A DNA stretch of 64,000 bases, from assembly GCA_024690825.1 (NCBI GenBank), contig JAILOK010000112.1, positions 1 to 64,000 on the forward strand, in the 5' to 3' direction. Position 1 is the stretch's first letter. The number at the start of each line of letters is the position of its first letter. This document shows positions 1 to 7,307 of the stretch, in pieces. The notes under the pieces are model-generated. The model had not been told where the DNA came from. It worked only from the letters and a program-made list of their open reading frames with translations, and ran no database searches. Source of the stretch: Lachnospiraceae bacterium. Its GTDB lineage: Bacteria > Bacillota > Clostridia > Lachnospirales > Lachnospiraceae. Both the position numbers and the translations under genes were made by a program.

Positions 1-562
1 TTACAATACTTGCTATCGTTGTTGCAGCCAGATCTACATCGTTTACTGCAGCCTGTGCCTCTCCGTCCTTCGTTACAACATAACTTCCTGTCAGAGTCAG
101 GTTATCCTCTACCGGATTACCCTCTCCATCCTCTACTGTCAACTGAATTGCTTCTGATAATTTCTCTGTGCTCTCCAGATCCTTGCTCGGAGAATACGCA
201 CCTATTTCGGATGTGTATGTGGGAGCTGCTGTAAGTGTGATAGTTGCAACTGCAGGGCTCGGCAGCGTAGCATCCACAGAATTAACCTCTACATCTGTCA
301 CTGTTACGGCAATAGTATCATCAGCTGTAAGTGATTTAGCTGTTACAATACTTGCTATTGTTGTTGCAGCCAGATCTACATCGTTTACTGCAGCCTGTGC
401 CTCTCCGTCCTTCGTTACAACATAACTTCCTGTCAGAGTCAGGTTATCCTCCACCGGATTACCCTCTCCATCCTCTACTGTTAACTGGATTGCTTCTGAT
501 AATTTCTCTGTGCTCTCCAGGTCCTTGCTCGGAGAATACGCACCTATTTCGGATGTGTATGT
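1..562 (-). repeat. 342-bp coding tandem repeat (one full, one partial copy)
   Basis: The unit is 342 bp (114 codons); for example the CACCTATTTC block occurs at 199 and again at 541. Over roughly 210 comparable bases from the window edge I count five differences: Thr ACG/ACA, Val GTA/GTG, Ile ATT/ATC, Leu TTG/TTA and Asp GAT/GAC. All are synonymous third-position changes, so the copies are protein-identical in the part seen. Confidence 0.9.
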
Positions 563-691
563 GTCTCCAGCCGCCGGTTCCGTCTCCGGGAACTCAGCTG
601 CAGGCTCAGCAAATGCGCTGACATTCATTGAGAATACCATTGCAAGAGCGAGAACCACTGACAGGATCTTTTTCCATTGTCTTTTTCTCAT
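1..691 (-). CDS. Exported protein with 114-residue tandem repeats (3' end outside window)
   Basis: Open from ATG at 691 to the window edge, at least 230 codons. The N-terminus is a signal peptide: MRKRQWKK, then a hydrophobic stretch, then an AFA-E type cleavage site near residue 25. A short Glu/Pro/Ala-rich linker follows, then repeats of 114 residues that begin TYTSEIGAYS and end TLTAAP. One full copy (221-562) and most of a second (1-220) are visible. The repeats are rich in Thr, Val and Asp, with alternating hydrophobic residues typical of beta-sandwich surface modules. The start at 691 is preferred over an in-frame ATG at 700 because the GAAAGG ribosome site lies 9 nt before 691 and abuts 700. 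It is transcribed from a promoter at 1079-1107 through a ~380-nt leader. Adhesin or wall-associated protein is an inference. No family is recognised, and anchor and C-terminus are not visible. Confidence 0.85.
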   Translation of the reverse strand, partial: MRKRQWKKILSVVLALAMVFSMNVSAFAEPAAEFPETEPAAGDTYTSEIGAYSPSKDLESTEKLSEAIQLTVEDGEGNPVEDNLTLTGSYVVTKDGEAQAAVNDVDLAATTIASIVTAKSLTADDTIAVTVTDVEVNSVDATLPSPAVATITLTAAPTYTSEIGAYSPSKDLESTEKLSEAIQLTVEDGEGNPVEDNLTLTGSYVVTKDGEAQAAVNDVDLAATTIASIV

Positions 692-1078
692 TTTTTTCAT
701 CCTTTCTGAAAAATTTTTTTGTTCTCGAATGTGTTTCACCCTTTGTGTCCGCCGTTTTCAAGATCTCGTACATCTCAAAAACCGTTTCCACTGTGCCTGC
801 AACCCCGGATCTCGTACATCTGAAGTCACTTCTCGGATATCGGGTCTCCCCTTTTCATAATCTCCCTCCGGCCTTGTGACGGGTTGTGAATCCGACCGGA
901 TGAAGTCTCTCCCTTGAAGAGGTCCGGACAGGCGGCTCACACTTCCGCCTGCCCGGGGCACACATTCCCCGGATGATATGTGATTATGAACCATGTGCAT
1001 GGTTCAAAGAATTAGGGAATCCTCTTCACCTTGTTTTTTGCATACGCAAAAGAACAGAGTTTCACACACTCTTTCCAT
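692..1078 (-). promoter_or_regulatory. Long structured 5' leader of the repeat-protein gene
   Basis: About 380 nt between the predicted start of transcription (~1072) and the ATG at 691, with no ORF in register. Several strong hairpins can be read on the minus strand. A perfect palindrome of 8-bp arms lies at 988-1005. CCGGGG/CCCCGG arms lie at 953-958 and 967-972. CAGGCGG/CCGCCTG arms lie at 929-935 and 945-951. A 14-nt direct repeat (GATCTCGTACATCT on +) occurs at 762-775 and 808-821. I could not match it to the conserved boxes of cobalamin or c-di-GMP riboswitches. A cis-regulatory RNA or an mRNA-stabilising leader is inferred. Confidence 0.55.
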
Positions 1079-1107
1079 AAGATAAACCCCGATATTACAA
1101 ATGTCAA
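1079..1107 (-). promoter_or_regulatory. Promoter of the repeat-protein gene
   Basis: On the minus strand there is a perfect TTGACA (1102-1107), a 17-bp spacer and TATCTT (1079-1084). Predicted transcription start is near 1072, which makes the leader about 380 nt long. Confidence 0.65.
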
Positions 1108-1214
1108 GCATTTAATATCATAAATGCAACACATTTATTATATGGGTTATACATCTATTCGTTTTTATTATGGAAAATTTCAGGGAGGTATGACAAATTT
1201 TTTCAAATCTGACA

Positions 1215-1251
1215 AATAAAAAAGCAGCAGATCGGATTGATCTGCTGCTTT
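1215..1251 (-). terminator. Rho-independent terminator after the Rpn-like gene
   Basis: A 13-bp perfect stem (1221-1233 with 1239-1251), a 5-nt loop, and six T residues on the minus strand. It lies just beyond the stop of the gene ending at 1284. The same hairpin with the same loop recurs at 2354-2384. Confidence 0.85.
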
Positions 1252-1283
1252 CAACAAACAACTACTAAATATTGCTACAAAAA

Positions 1284-2138
1284 TTAAATCATGGTCGAAT
1301 ACTTGGCCTGATCCTCAGCTGATATCTCTAAAGCCTGCATTGCCTGTTGAGCTGTCAACTTAAGATTCTTCATCATATTCCTAATATTATTAATATTGGT
1401 ATCTATCCTTTCATTTGCCCTTTGTTCAGCAATTTCTTCGGCAATTTCATCCTTCATTAAATCTTTTAATGCCTGACACATCTTTTCATCCCTCCTTACT
1501 TCTTCGTATAAATCTTTGTTCGCTGAAACACTCACCTGCAATATAGCATCAATATTCTGCAGATCTCCCGGCTCTTCAGCAAACTTTGCATCCTCTATAA
1601 ACCTATGTATATCTATTTCTTGCGCATTTTTTGAAAGTATCTTCAGGCTTGCGTGTTTTTCTCCGTCAAGATCTTTTGTCACTATTATTTGGGTGTCGAA
1701 TATCGTGTTTCCGCTAAGATAATATATGCCCTCATACTTCTTATCGACATTCACGCCATACCCCTTAAGCACATCTATCATCTCTCTCGGAAAAGCCTCT
1801 CGAATCAGCGTCAGGGTGATTTCCTCTGCCGGTATCTCATTGACTCGCTTTCCTAACCCCTTGTAAATACAGGCATATCCAATAGTTTTGTAATAATCAT
1901 CAATAGTCAGTCCGTCTCCACTTCCCTTGAATTCCAGAACATTATACTGCTTGAATAACTTCCCTATTTCATTCTCAATGACCGCATCTTCATTTTTCTT
2001 GATAACGAGCATATCCATTAGGATCGGCTTCTTGCTCAGCTGGTGCTCGGGATCGAACATCAGATCATTCTTGTTTTGCTTCAGTTCCCACTCCACTGCT
2101 CCGCAAAATGCCGGATGCCAATAGTTTTTCTTTATCAA
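1284..2138 (-). CDS. PD-(D/E)XK nuclease-fold protein of the Rpn/transposase-like family
   Basis: A ~284-residue protein whose first half carries the restriction-endonuclease-like signature: an Asp in ILMDMLVIKK (near residue 42), then E-F-K in VLEFKGSGDG (near 69-71) followed by the DDYYKTIGYACIY helix. The N-terminal WHPAF box is common in Firmicutes relatives I recall, often misnamed 3-isopropylmalate dehydrogenase. Its C-terminus is charged and helical (EEIAEQRANERIDTNINN), as in Rpn proteins, which promote RecA-independent recombination. No ATG fits. TTG at 2138 or CTG at 2153 are the candidate starts. Promoter-like TTGAAA-17-TAGAAT precedes them by only ~30 nt. The gene stands alone between two identical terminators, as expected for a mobile cargo gene. 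The family call is by motif; activity is unknown. Confidence 0.7.
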   Translation of the reverse strand: MIKKNYWHPAFCGAVEWELKQNKNDLMFDPEHQLSKKPILMDMLVIKKNEDAVIENEIGKLFKQYNVLEFKGSGDGLTIDDYYKTIGYACIYKGLGKRVNEIPAEEITLTLIREAFPREMIDVLKGYGVNVDKKYEGIYYLSGNTIFDTQIIVTKDLDGEKHASLKILSKNAQEIDIHRFIEDAKFAEEPGDLQNIDAILQVSVSANKDLYEEVRRDEKMCQALKDLMKDEIAEEIAEQRANERIDTNINNIRNMMKNLKLTAQQAMQALEISAEDQAKYSTMI

Positions 2139-2348
2139 ATGGTTTTCTTTCAGCTTAAATCATCTCCATTCTAATGTAAAAATACTCTTTTTTCAATATA
2201 CTCAATGTCAAACAGGGATTTATCCGGGCGGAACTGCCCTTATCCTGAAGCGCAGAGAACCTGCGTCATGGAGACTATTTTATATTTTTAATTTTGAATT
2301 TGCAACTGTTTTTTCAACAAAGATAACAGGTTCTTATGCTTTTAGGAC

Positions 2349-2384
2349 CATAAAAAGCAGCAGATCGGATTGATCTGCTGCTTT
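2349..2384 (-). terminator. Rho-independent terminator of the ftsEX-ctpA operon
   Basis: Perfect 13-bp stem (2354-2366 with 2372-2384), loop GGATT, five T residues on the minus strand, 36 bp beyond the ctpA stop. Stem and loop are identical to the terminator at 1221-1251, and similarity runs some 15 bp further into the flank. Confidence 0.85.
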
Positions 2385-2419
2385 CAATAAACTACTACTA
2401 TTTATTTTCCTGCTGGATA

Positions 2420-3646
2420 TTACTTCTTCAATTTTTCCCTTAGGATCTTCAGGGCTTCTTCCTTCTGGTTGTCGGTGCCGTCCGCGCGGTAGGCGTCCAC
2501 ATCGAGTTCTACTTTAACATCCGGTTCGATGCCTTTGCCGTGGATGCATTCGCCCTTCGGAAGGTAGTATTTTGCGGTGGTAAGCTTAACGGCGGATCCG
2601 TCGGTCATGGGTACCACGACCTGGACTACTCCCTTTCCGTAGGTCTTTTCTCCGACAAGCGTCGCTTTGTCGTAGTCCTTTAATGCTCCGGCAAATATTT
2701 CCGCCGCGGAAGCCGAGTTTCCGTTCACAAGGAGGACGATGGGCTTTTTGAACTCGTTCTTCCCGTCGCCTTTATATTCATCTCTCTTTCCGTTTTTGTC
2801 CTCGGTATAGATGATCAGACCCTCCGGCAGGAGTCTTTCGGCCATATTGGTCGCCACATCCACATCCCCGCCGGGATTGTCGCGCAGATCTATTATGAGG
2901 GCATTCACATCCTCAGCCTCAAGCTCGTCCATCGCATAATGGAATTGATCGCGGGTTGCCAGGTCAAAGGAAGCTATCTGCATATATCCGATCTTATTTT
3001 TTTCATCCGCCATGTTTATCGATACGGACTGGATCTCGACCAGGGCTCTGACGAGGGTATATTCCATTTCCTTTCCGTCTCTTACCATGACAAGATCCAC
3101 TGTCGTCCCCTCAGGTCCGCGGACCCTGTTCGACACTTCCTCGCTTGTGCAGTCAAGCACTATCTCGTCGTCGACCTTGTAAAAGATATCCCCCTCCAAA
3201 AGTCCGGCATTGTCTGCCGAGTATCCGGGGATGATCCCAGCCACATAGCAGTGCTCCGCCACAGTATCATAGGCGATATAGCAGCCGATGCCGCCGTATT
3301 CGCCGGCGCTGTCCTCTAAAGTCTTTTCCATTTCCTCGGCTGTATAATAGGTAGAGTATTTATCATCAAGGGAATCGATGATGCCTTTATATATGCCTTC
3401 TTCCTCTGCAGCCCTGTCGATCTCTTCGACATAATACTTGTCTATGAGCTTTTCCACGCTCTTGATCTTTCTTCTGACTGCCGGATCGTCCGATACGGAT
3501 GCTGTATCCTTTTCTCCCGGCATCAGCTCCGAGATCATCCCGGTTATGTTGACGGCTATGCCGGATATGGCGATTATGATGGCCATACCCACGAAAATAC
3601 CGGCAGCGAAAAGCCCCTTGTTATTTTTCTTTTTGTTCTCTTCCAT
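2420..3646 (-). CDS. ctpA: S41 family C-terminal processing protease
   Basis: 408 residues: a short cytoplasmic tail, one membrane anchor (about 11-33), an extracytoplasmic cap, a PDZ domain (about 110-190, with the GIIPGYSADNAGLLEGD core) and the S41 catalytic core. The catalytic Ser sits in the SASAAE motif around 311-313 and the Lys in GEKTYGKG (near 338), so the Ser/Lys dyad is intact. Proteases of this family trim exported or membrane proteins from their C-terminus; in Bacillus CtpB acts in sporulation signalling. Start ATG 3646 has AGGAG 8 nt upstream. It follows the EnvC-like gene by 15 bp and is the last gene of the ftsEX operon, so a cell-wall hydrolase or FtsX partner is a likely substrate (inference). 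Confidence 0.92.
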   Translation of the reverse strand: MEENKKKNNKGLFAAGIFVGMAIIIAISGIAVNITGMISELMPGEKDTASVSDDPAVRRKIKSVEKLIDKYYVEEIDRAAEEEGIYKGIIDSLDDKYSTYYTAEEMEKTLEDSAGEYGGIGCYIAYDTVAEHCYVAGIIPGYSADNAGLLEGDIFYKVDDEIVLDCTSEEVSNRVRGPEGTTVDLVMVRDGKEMEYTLVRALVEIQSVSINMADEKNKIGYMQIASFDLATRDQFHYAMDELEAEDVNALIIDLRDNPGGDVDVATNMAERLLPEGLIIYTEDKNGKRDEYKGDGKNEFKKPIVLLVNGNSASAAEIFAGALKDYDKATLVGEKTYGKGVVQVVVPMTDGSAVKLTTAKYYLPKGECIHGKGIEPDVKVELDVDAYRADGTDNQKEEALKILREKLKK

Positions 3647-3661
3647 TTTTTATGCTCCTGT

Positions 3662-4903
3662 TTACTTCAAGTATCCCCAGGGGTTGACATACGCCCCGTT
3701 TTTTCTTACTCCGAAATGCAGATGCGGTCCCGTGCTGCGTCCCGTAGATCCCACCGTGCCGATCTTCTGGCCGGCCTGTACCTGCTGGCCCGTGCTCACC
3801 GAAAGTCCGGATGCGTGCATGTATAAGGTTATGAGGTCATCCCCGTGATCGATCATAACATAATTTCCCATCGATGAAGAGTACCCTGCTCCGACCACGA
3901 CTCCGTCATAGGCTGCCAGGATCGGTGTTCCCGTCGGCGCCGCAAAGTCAACGCCGTTGTGCATCTTTTTTACGCCTAAGGTAGGATGCATTCTCATGCC
4001 GTATTCATCCGATATCCTGGTATATCCGGGACAGGGCATGGTGAACATTCCTCCGTCGTACTTTGGCCTTTCCGCTTCCTCCAAGGCCTTTCTGCTTGCG
4101 GCCAGGGCGCTCTCCAAAGCCTTTATCTGCGCATCCTGCTCCGCTGCCATCTTTTCATATTCGGCGATCTGCTGCTCCTTGCTGCCGATCTGGGCATCAT
4201 AGCTTTGAAGCTCGTTTTGCTTATCCTCTATGAGGCCCTCCATGTCCTCCGATTCCTGTACCTTTTCCTGTCTTGCCCGGGCAAGGTTTTCGCTGATCTC
4301 TTCAAGCTTTTTCTGTTTTTCCTGCACCTCCTCTACAGAGGAGATGTATTCTTCAAGTTTCCTCCGGTCATAATCCGAAAGAGCCTCTATATAGGTGGCC
4401 TTATTAAGGAAGTCTCCCATGTCACCGGCTGAAAAGAGGATTGCCTCAATGCCGCCGGAACGGTTCCGGTATATGAAGCGAAGCTGCTTTTTCATGTCGG
4501 CATACTGCTTATCGCACTTTTCCTGAGCCTTTTCAAGCTCAGCGGCAGCCTCCTTTTCCTCTATCTCATTTGCCGAGATCTCACGGTCGATCTCTTCTAT
4601 ATTATCACGGATCTCTCCGATTGCTAAGTCCAGTTCCTCGATATAATCCTCAACCTTTGCTTTTCCGCTCTTTAAGGATCCGACCAGGGCTTTTGCCAGA
4701 GCTATGCTCTGGTTTACCTTTTCCTTTTCACCGGCCGCGGCTTTGACCGCTTCCTCCTCTTCTTTTATCCTTTCCCTGATCTCATCGGCATGAACGGCAC
4801 GGATGGGGAAAACGAAAACTAATGCCGTGCAGAACATGCACAGCATTATCTTGTGAAAGGATTCCGATCTCTTTTTGTCCTTATTATATAGATCCAAACT
4901 CAA
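3662..4903 (-). CDS. EnvC-like coiled-coil protein with LytM/M23 domain
   Basis: 413 residues. A signal sequence (MLCMFCTALVFVFPIRAVHA, roughly residues 20-39) is followed by ~230 residues of charged coiled coil, then a C-terminal LytM/M23 domain (about 285-410). The metal ligands are present: HNGVD and HLHFG, so unlike Escherichia coli EnvC the domain could be an active endopeptidase. Genes of this type next to ftsEX encode the periplasmic or extracellular partner that FtsEX activates during septum hydrolysis. The first codon is TTG: 4903 overlaps the ftsX stop, while TTG at 4897 has better spacing (~6 nt) from GAGGG. Translational coupling to ftsX is clear. Confidence 0.9.
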   Translation of the reverse strand: MSLDLYNKDKKRSESFHKIMLCMFCTALVFVFPIRAVHADEIRERIKEEEEAVKAAAGEKEKVNQSIALAKALVGSLKSGKAKVEDYIEELDLAIGEIRDNIEEIDREISANEIEEKEAAAELEKAQEKCDKQYADMKKQLRFIYRNRSGGIEAILFSAGDMGDFLNKATYIEALSDYDRRKLEEYISSVEEVQEKQKKLEEISENLARARQEKVQESEDMEGLIEDKQNELQSYDAQIGSKEQQIAEYEKMAAEQDAQIKALESALAASRKALEEAERPKYDGGMFTMPCPGYTRISDEYGMRMHPTLGVKKMHNGVDFAAPTGTPILAAYDGVVVGAGYSSSMGNYVMIDHGDDLITLYMHASGLSVSTGQQVQAGQKIGTVGSTGRSTGPHLHFGVRKNGAYVNPWGYLK

Positions 4904-5799
4904 ACCCTCAGATGGCGTCTGACCGTGAAGGAGCTGCCCAAAAAGCCTATGCCGACTCCCATGATGACTGCGATGGGGGCCAGATAATAAAAGATGTCGT
5001 CCACCGACATGAATACCAGTATCGAGCTTAAGACGGCATATTTTGCCGTAACATAGCTTACCAGATTGTCATAGATATAATAAAGGGCCGCAAGGGGTAT
5101 GCCGGCGCCTATGATGCCGAGGATGATGCCCTCAAATACGAAGGGCGCGCGGACAACAAAATCCGTGGCTCCGATCAGCTTCATTATGGCTATCTCCTCG
5201 CGCCTTACCGTGATGCCGATCGCTACCGTATTGCTTATAAGGAAGATCGATACCGCAAAAAGTATCGCGATGATGCCAAGAGACACATAGGCCACAAGTG
5301 AATTGACGGAGCTTAAGGCATTTGCCACATTTGCCGATTTGTGAACCTCCCTGATGCCCGGGACCGTCTGCAGATATCCAACCAGCGAATCCTGCATGGA
5401 GACATCGTTCATGTATATCTCGTAGTTTGCGCAGTCCGAAAGCGGGTTATCGTCTCCGAAGGTGTCGACATATTCTCCGAGATAGTCATCCTTAAAGGAG
5501 TTCCAGGCTTCTTCGGCGGAAACAAATACTATCCTTGAAACCTCGGCTCTCTTCCCTATCTCCTGGCCTATCTCCTGTATCCGCGTATCATCGATGCCCT
5601 CGTCAAAGAACACCGTGACCGCCACTCCGGACTGGGCCTTTTTGACTATGTTCTGGAAATTGACGACCACTGCAAAGAAAAGGCCGAAAAGGAAGACACA
5701 GGCCGAGATGGTCGCGATGGTGGCAAGCGAAAAGACCTTGTTCCTCAATATGTTTTTGATACCCTGTCTGAAGGTATAGCCGACAGTACTAATTCTCAT
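4900..5799 (-). CDS. ftsX: Cell division ABC transporter permease FtsX
   Basis: 299 residues with the FtsX plan: an N-terminal TM (about 20-45), an extracellular domain (50-165, including DDNPLSDCANYEI and the PGIREVHKS segment) and three TM segments in the C-terminal FtsX/MacB-type domain (170-295). It forms the membrane part of FtsEX, which passes ATP-driven conformational change to wall hydrolases outside the membrane, here presumably the LytM protein encoded next. It overlaps ftsE by 11 bp and the EnvC-like gene by 4 bp. Confidence 0.95.
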   Translation of the reverse strand: MRISTVGYTFRQGIKNILRNKVFSLATIATISACVFLFGLFFAVVVNFQNIVKKAQSGVAVTVFFDEGIDDTRIQEIGQEIGKRAEVSRIVFVSAEEAWNSFKDDYLGEYVDTFGDDNPLSDCANYEIYMNDVSMQDSLVGYLQTVPGIREVHKSANVANALSSVNSLVAYVSLGIIAILFAVSIFLISNTVAIGITVRREEIAIMKLIGATDFVVRAPFVFEGIILGIIGAGIPLAALYYIYDNLVSYVTAKYAVLSSILVFMSVDDIFYYLAPIAVIMGVGIGFLGSSFTVRRHLRV

Positions 5800-6475
5800 C
5801 TATATAACCGCCTTTTTTCTGGTCGCTTAAGATCACGCCCTTTTTCATGGTGATGACTCTCTTGCGCATGGCATTGACGATCTCTCTGTTGTGCGTGACC
5901 ACGAGCACCGTGGTGCCGTCCCTGTTTATCTGCTCCAAAAGCTTCATTATATCCCATGAGGTCCTGGGATCGAGATTTCCGGTGGGCTCATCGGCAAGCA
6001 GGATGGGGGGCTTGTTGATTATGGCCCTGGCGACCGCAACCCTCTGCTGCTCTCCTCCGGACAGCTGTCTCGGACGGGATCTGTATTTCTCCGCCAGGCT
6101 TACAAGAGAAAGCACGGCCGGCACATTTTTCCTGATCTGCCTGTTGGGAACAGAGAGGATCCTCTGGGCAAATGCCACGTTTTCGTAAACATTCCTGTCC
6201 TTTAAGAGCCTGAAGTCCTGGAAAACGACGCCTATATTTCTCCTGTATTTAGGGATCTGTCTGTGTCTGAGTTTTCCCACATCCGTATTGTTGACGATTA
6301 TCCTTCCCGATGTGGGCGTAAGCTCCCTTAATAGAAGCTTTATCAGAGTTGATTTGCCTGATCCGGAGTCTCCGACTATGAAAACAAATTCCCCCGGCTC
6401 GATATGAATGCTCACATTGTTGAGGGCCGGCGCACCGGTCTGATATGTCTTGCTGACATCCTCCAAAATGATCAT
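5789..6475 (-). CDS. ftsE: Cell division ATP-binding protein FtsE
   Basis: 228-residue ABC ATPase: Walker A GDSGSGKS (about 36-43), Q-loop at VVFQDFRLL, signature LSGGEQQRVAVARAI, Walker B ILLADEPTG and H-loop VVTHN. The FtsE-specific RLLKDRNVYENVAF stretch is present. It powers FtsX. It sits 18 bp after the wecG-like gene, so the operon order is wecG-ftsE-ftsX-envC-ctpA. Confidence 0.96.
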   Translation of the reverse strand: MIILEDVSKTYQTGAPALNNVSIHIEPGEFVFIVGDSGSGKSTLIKLLLRELTPTSGRIIVNNTDVGKLRHRQIPKYRRNIGVVFQDFRLLKDRNVYENVAFAQRILSVPNRQIRKNVPAVLSLVSLAEKYRSRPRQLSGGEQQRVAVARAIINKPPILLADEPTGNLDPRTSWDIMKLLEQINRDGTTVLVVTHNREIVNAMRKRVITMKKGVILSDQKKGGYIDEN

Positions 6476-6493
6476 GGGTTTTTAAAACTCCTT

Positions 6494-7162
6494 TTATGAT
6501 CTGCTTTGTTCCTTGCGGGCCTGTCTCTTAAAGATCCTGGTCTGAAGGAAGTTCAGCAGTCCGCTGTTGTTTATGGTGCCGTCCTCCCTGACATTTAACA
6601 TGCCCGGTGTGACAAGTACCATGATCTTTGCGTTGATCTTTATCTTCTGTGTGATGAACCTTTCCTGCAGGGGCGACCCCAGTATGCCGAAAACCACATC
6701 GGGAGCTACCGAGTTGATCTCGTTTACGATGTTTTCGGGATCTTCCTCGGCTTTCGCTATATACCGTCCCTCCGTCTTAAGCCCCTCCTGTATCATGTCG
6801 AGGCTCTTTGCGAGGTTTTCTGCCTTTTCTTCCGAATCGGAGATGATATAGATCCTGCTCTTTTCTCTTTCGAGCATCTTTAAGAATCCCTTAAAGAACA
6901 GATTCCTCTCTATCTCTTTTTCCCTGCTCCGGCCCGATATCCCGCAGGCGTTCAGTATATCCACGCTGTCCGGTATCACGATATCCGCCTCTGCGATGAG
7001 CGAGGCAAGCTCCGGTGTTTCTTTTGCGGACAAAAGCACTTCCTTTGATATATAATAAATGACATTCAGGCTTCCTTTTTTCAGGAATCCGGACGCCTTT
7101 GTCAGACTTTCCTTCGCTGTCAGGTCACTTATCTGTACACCCATCAACTCAGTCTTTTTCAT
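6494..7162 (-). CDS. WecG/TagA/CpsF-family glycosyltransferase
   Basis: 222 residues from ATG 7162, which has AGAAGG 8 nt upstream; a longer reading frame to 7285 would run through the promoter and is rejected. Family marks are the early ligand-binding box (VIPDSVDILNACGI, about 63-76) and the GILGSPLQERFI box (about 156-167), matching the GSPKQE motif of TagA. GT26 enzymes transfer ManNAc or a related amino sugar to an undecaprenyl-linked intermediate in teichoic acid or exopolysaccharide synthesis at the inner membrane face. It is the first gene of the ftsEX operon. The acceptor is unknown. Confidence 0.8.
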   Translation of the reverse strand: MKKTELMGVQISDLTAKESLTKASGFLKKGSLNVIYYISKEVLLSAKETPELASLIAEADIVIPDSVDILNACGISGRSREKEIERNLFFKGFLKMLEREKSRIYIISDSEEKAENLAKSLDMIQEGLKTEGRYIAKAEEDPENIVNEINSVAPDVVFGILGSPLQERFITQKIKINAKIMVLVTPGMLNVREDGTINNSGLLNFLQTRIFKRQARKEQSRS

Positions 7163-7195
7163 AATTAAAACCTTCTGAAAATCATGAATAAAACA

Positions 7196-7240
7196 GGGTG
7201 TTACTGCCCGCTTTCCTGCCGGATCCGGAAAATAACACCC
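7196..7240 (-). promoter_or_regulatory. 5'-terminal stem-loop on the wecG-ftsEX transcript
   Basis: GGGTGTTA (7233-7240 read on minus) pairs with TAACACCC (7196-7203). Between them lies a GC-rich segment with the palindrome CCGGATCCGG (7219-7228). The predicted transcription start (~7238-7240) coincides with the base of the stem, and a T-rich run (TGTTTTATT) follows. It is either an mRNA-stabilising 5' hairpin or an attenuator; the sequence does not decide. Confidence 0.5.
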
Positions 7241-7244
7241 TAGT

Positions 7245-7274
7245 ATTGTAGCATATGTAGTTGTATGAGTGCAA
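7245..7274 (-). promoter_or_regulatory. Promoter of the wecG-ftsEX-ctpA operon
   Basis: TTGCAC (7269-7274), an 18-bp spacer and TACAAT (7245-7250) with the extended -10 dinucleotide TG one base before it. Confidence 0.55.
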
Positions 7275-7307
7275 GAAAAACACATAATCTTGTGCTTTAT
7301 CCCTGCC

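Noticed and set aside
762-821. Direct repeat pair as the start of a CRISPR array
   Set aside because: Only two 14-nt copies and no further regular spacing; better seen as part of the structured leader.
10-879. Overlapping forward ORFs with repeated Ser/Leu/Val-rich proteins
   Set aside because: They are antisense shadows of the leftward repeat-protein gene and its leader; the minus strand has a signal peptide, RBS and promoter.
692-1078. Cobalamin or c-di-GMP riboswitch
   Set aside because: Local resemblance (GGTGAA, GGAGACC) but the conserved boxes are not in the right order, and the c-di-GMP-I core is absent.
1284-2138. 3-isopropylmalate dehydrogenase (a common automatic label for relatives)
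   Set aside because: No IPMDH motifs; PD-(D/E)XK signature is visible instead.
2268-2337. AGAACCTG/CAGGTTCT inverted pair as a mobile-element end
   Set aside because: Short arms ~55 bp apart without supporting structure or duplication.
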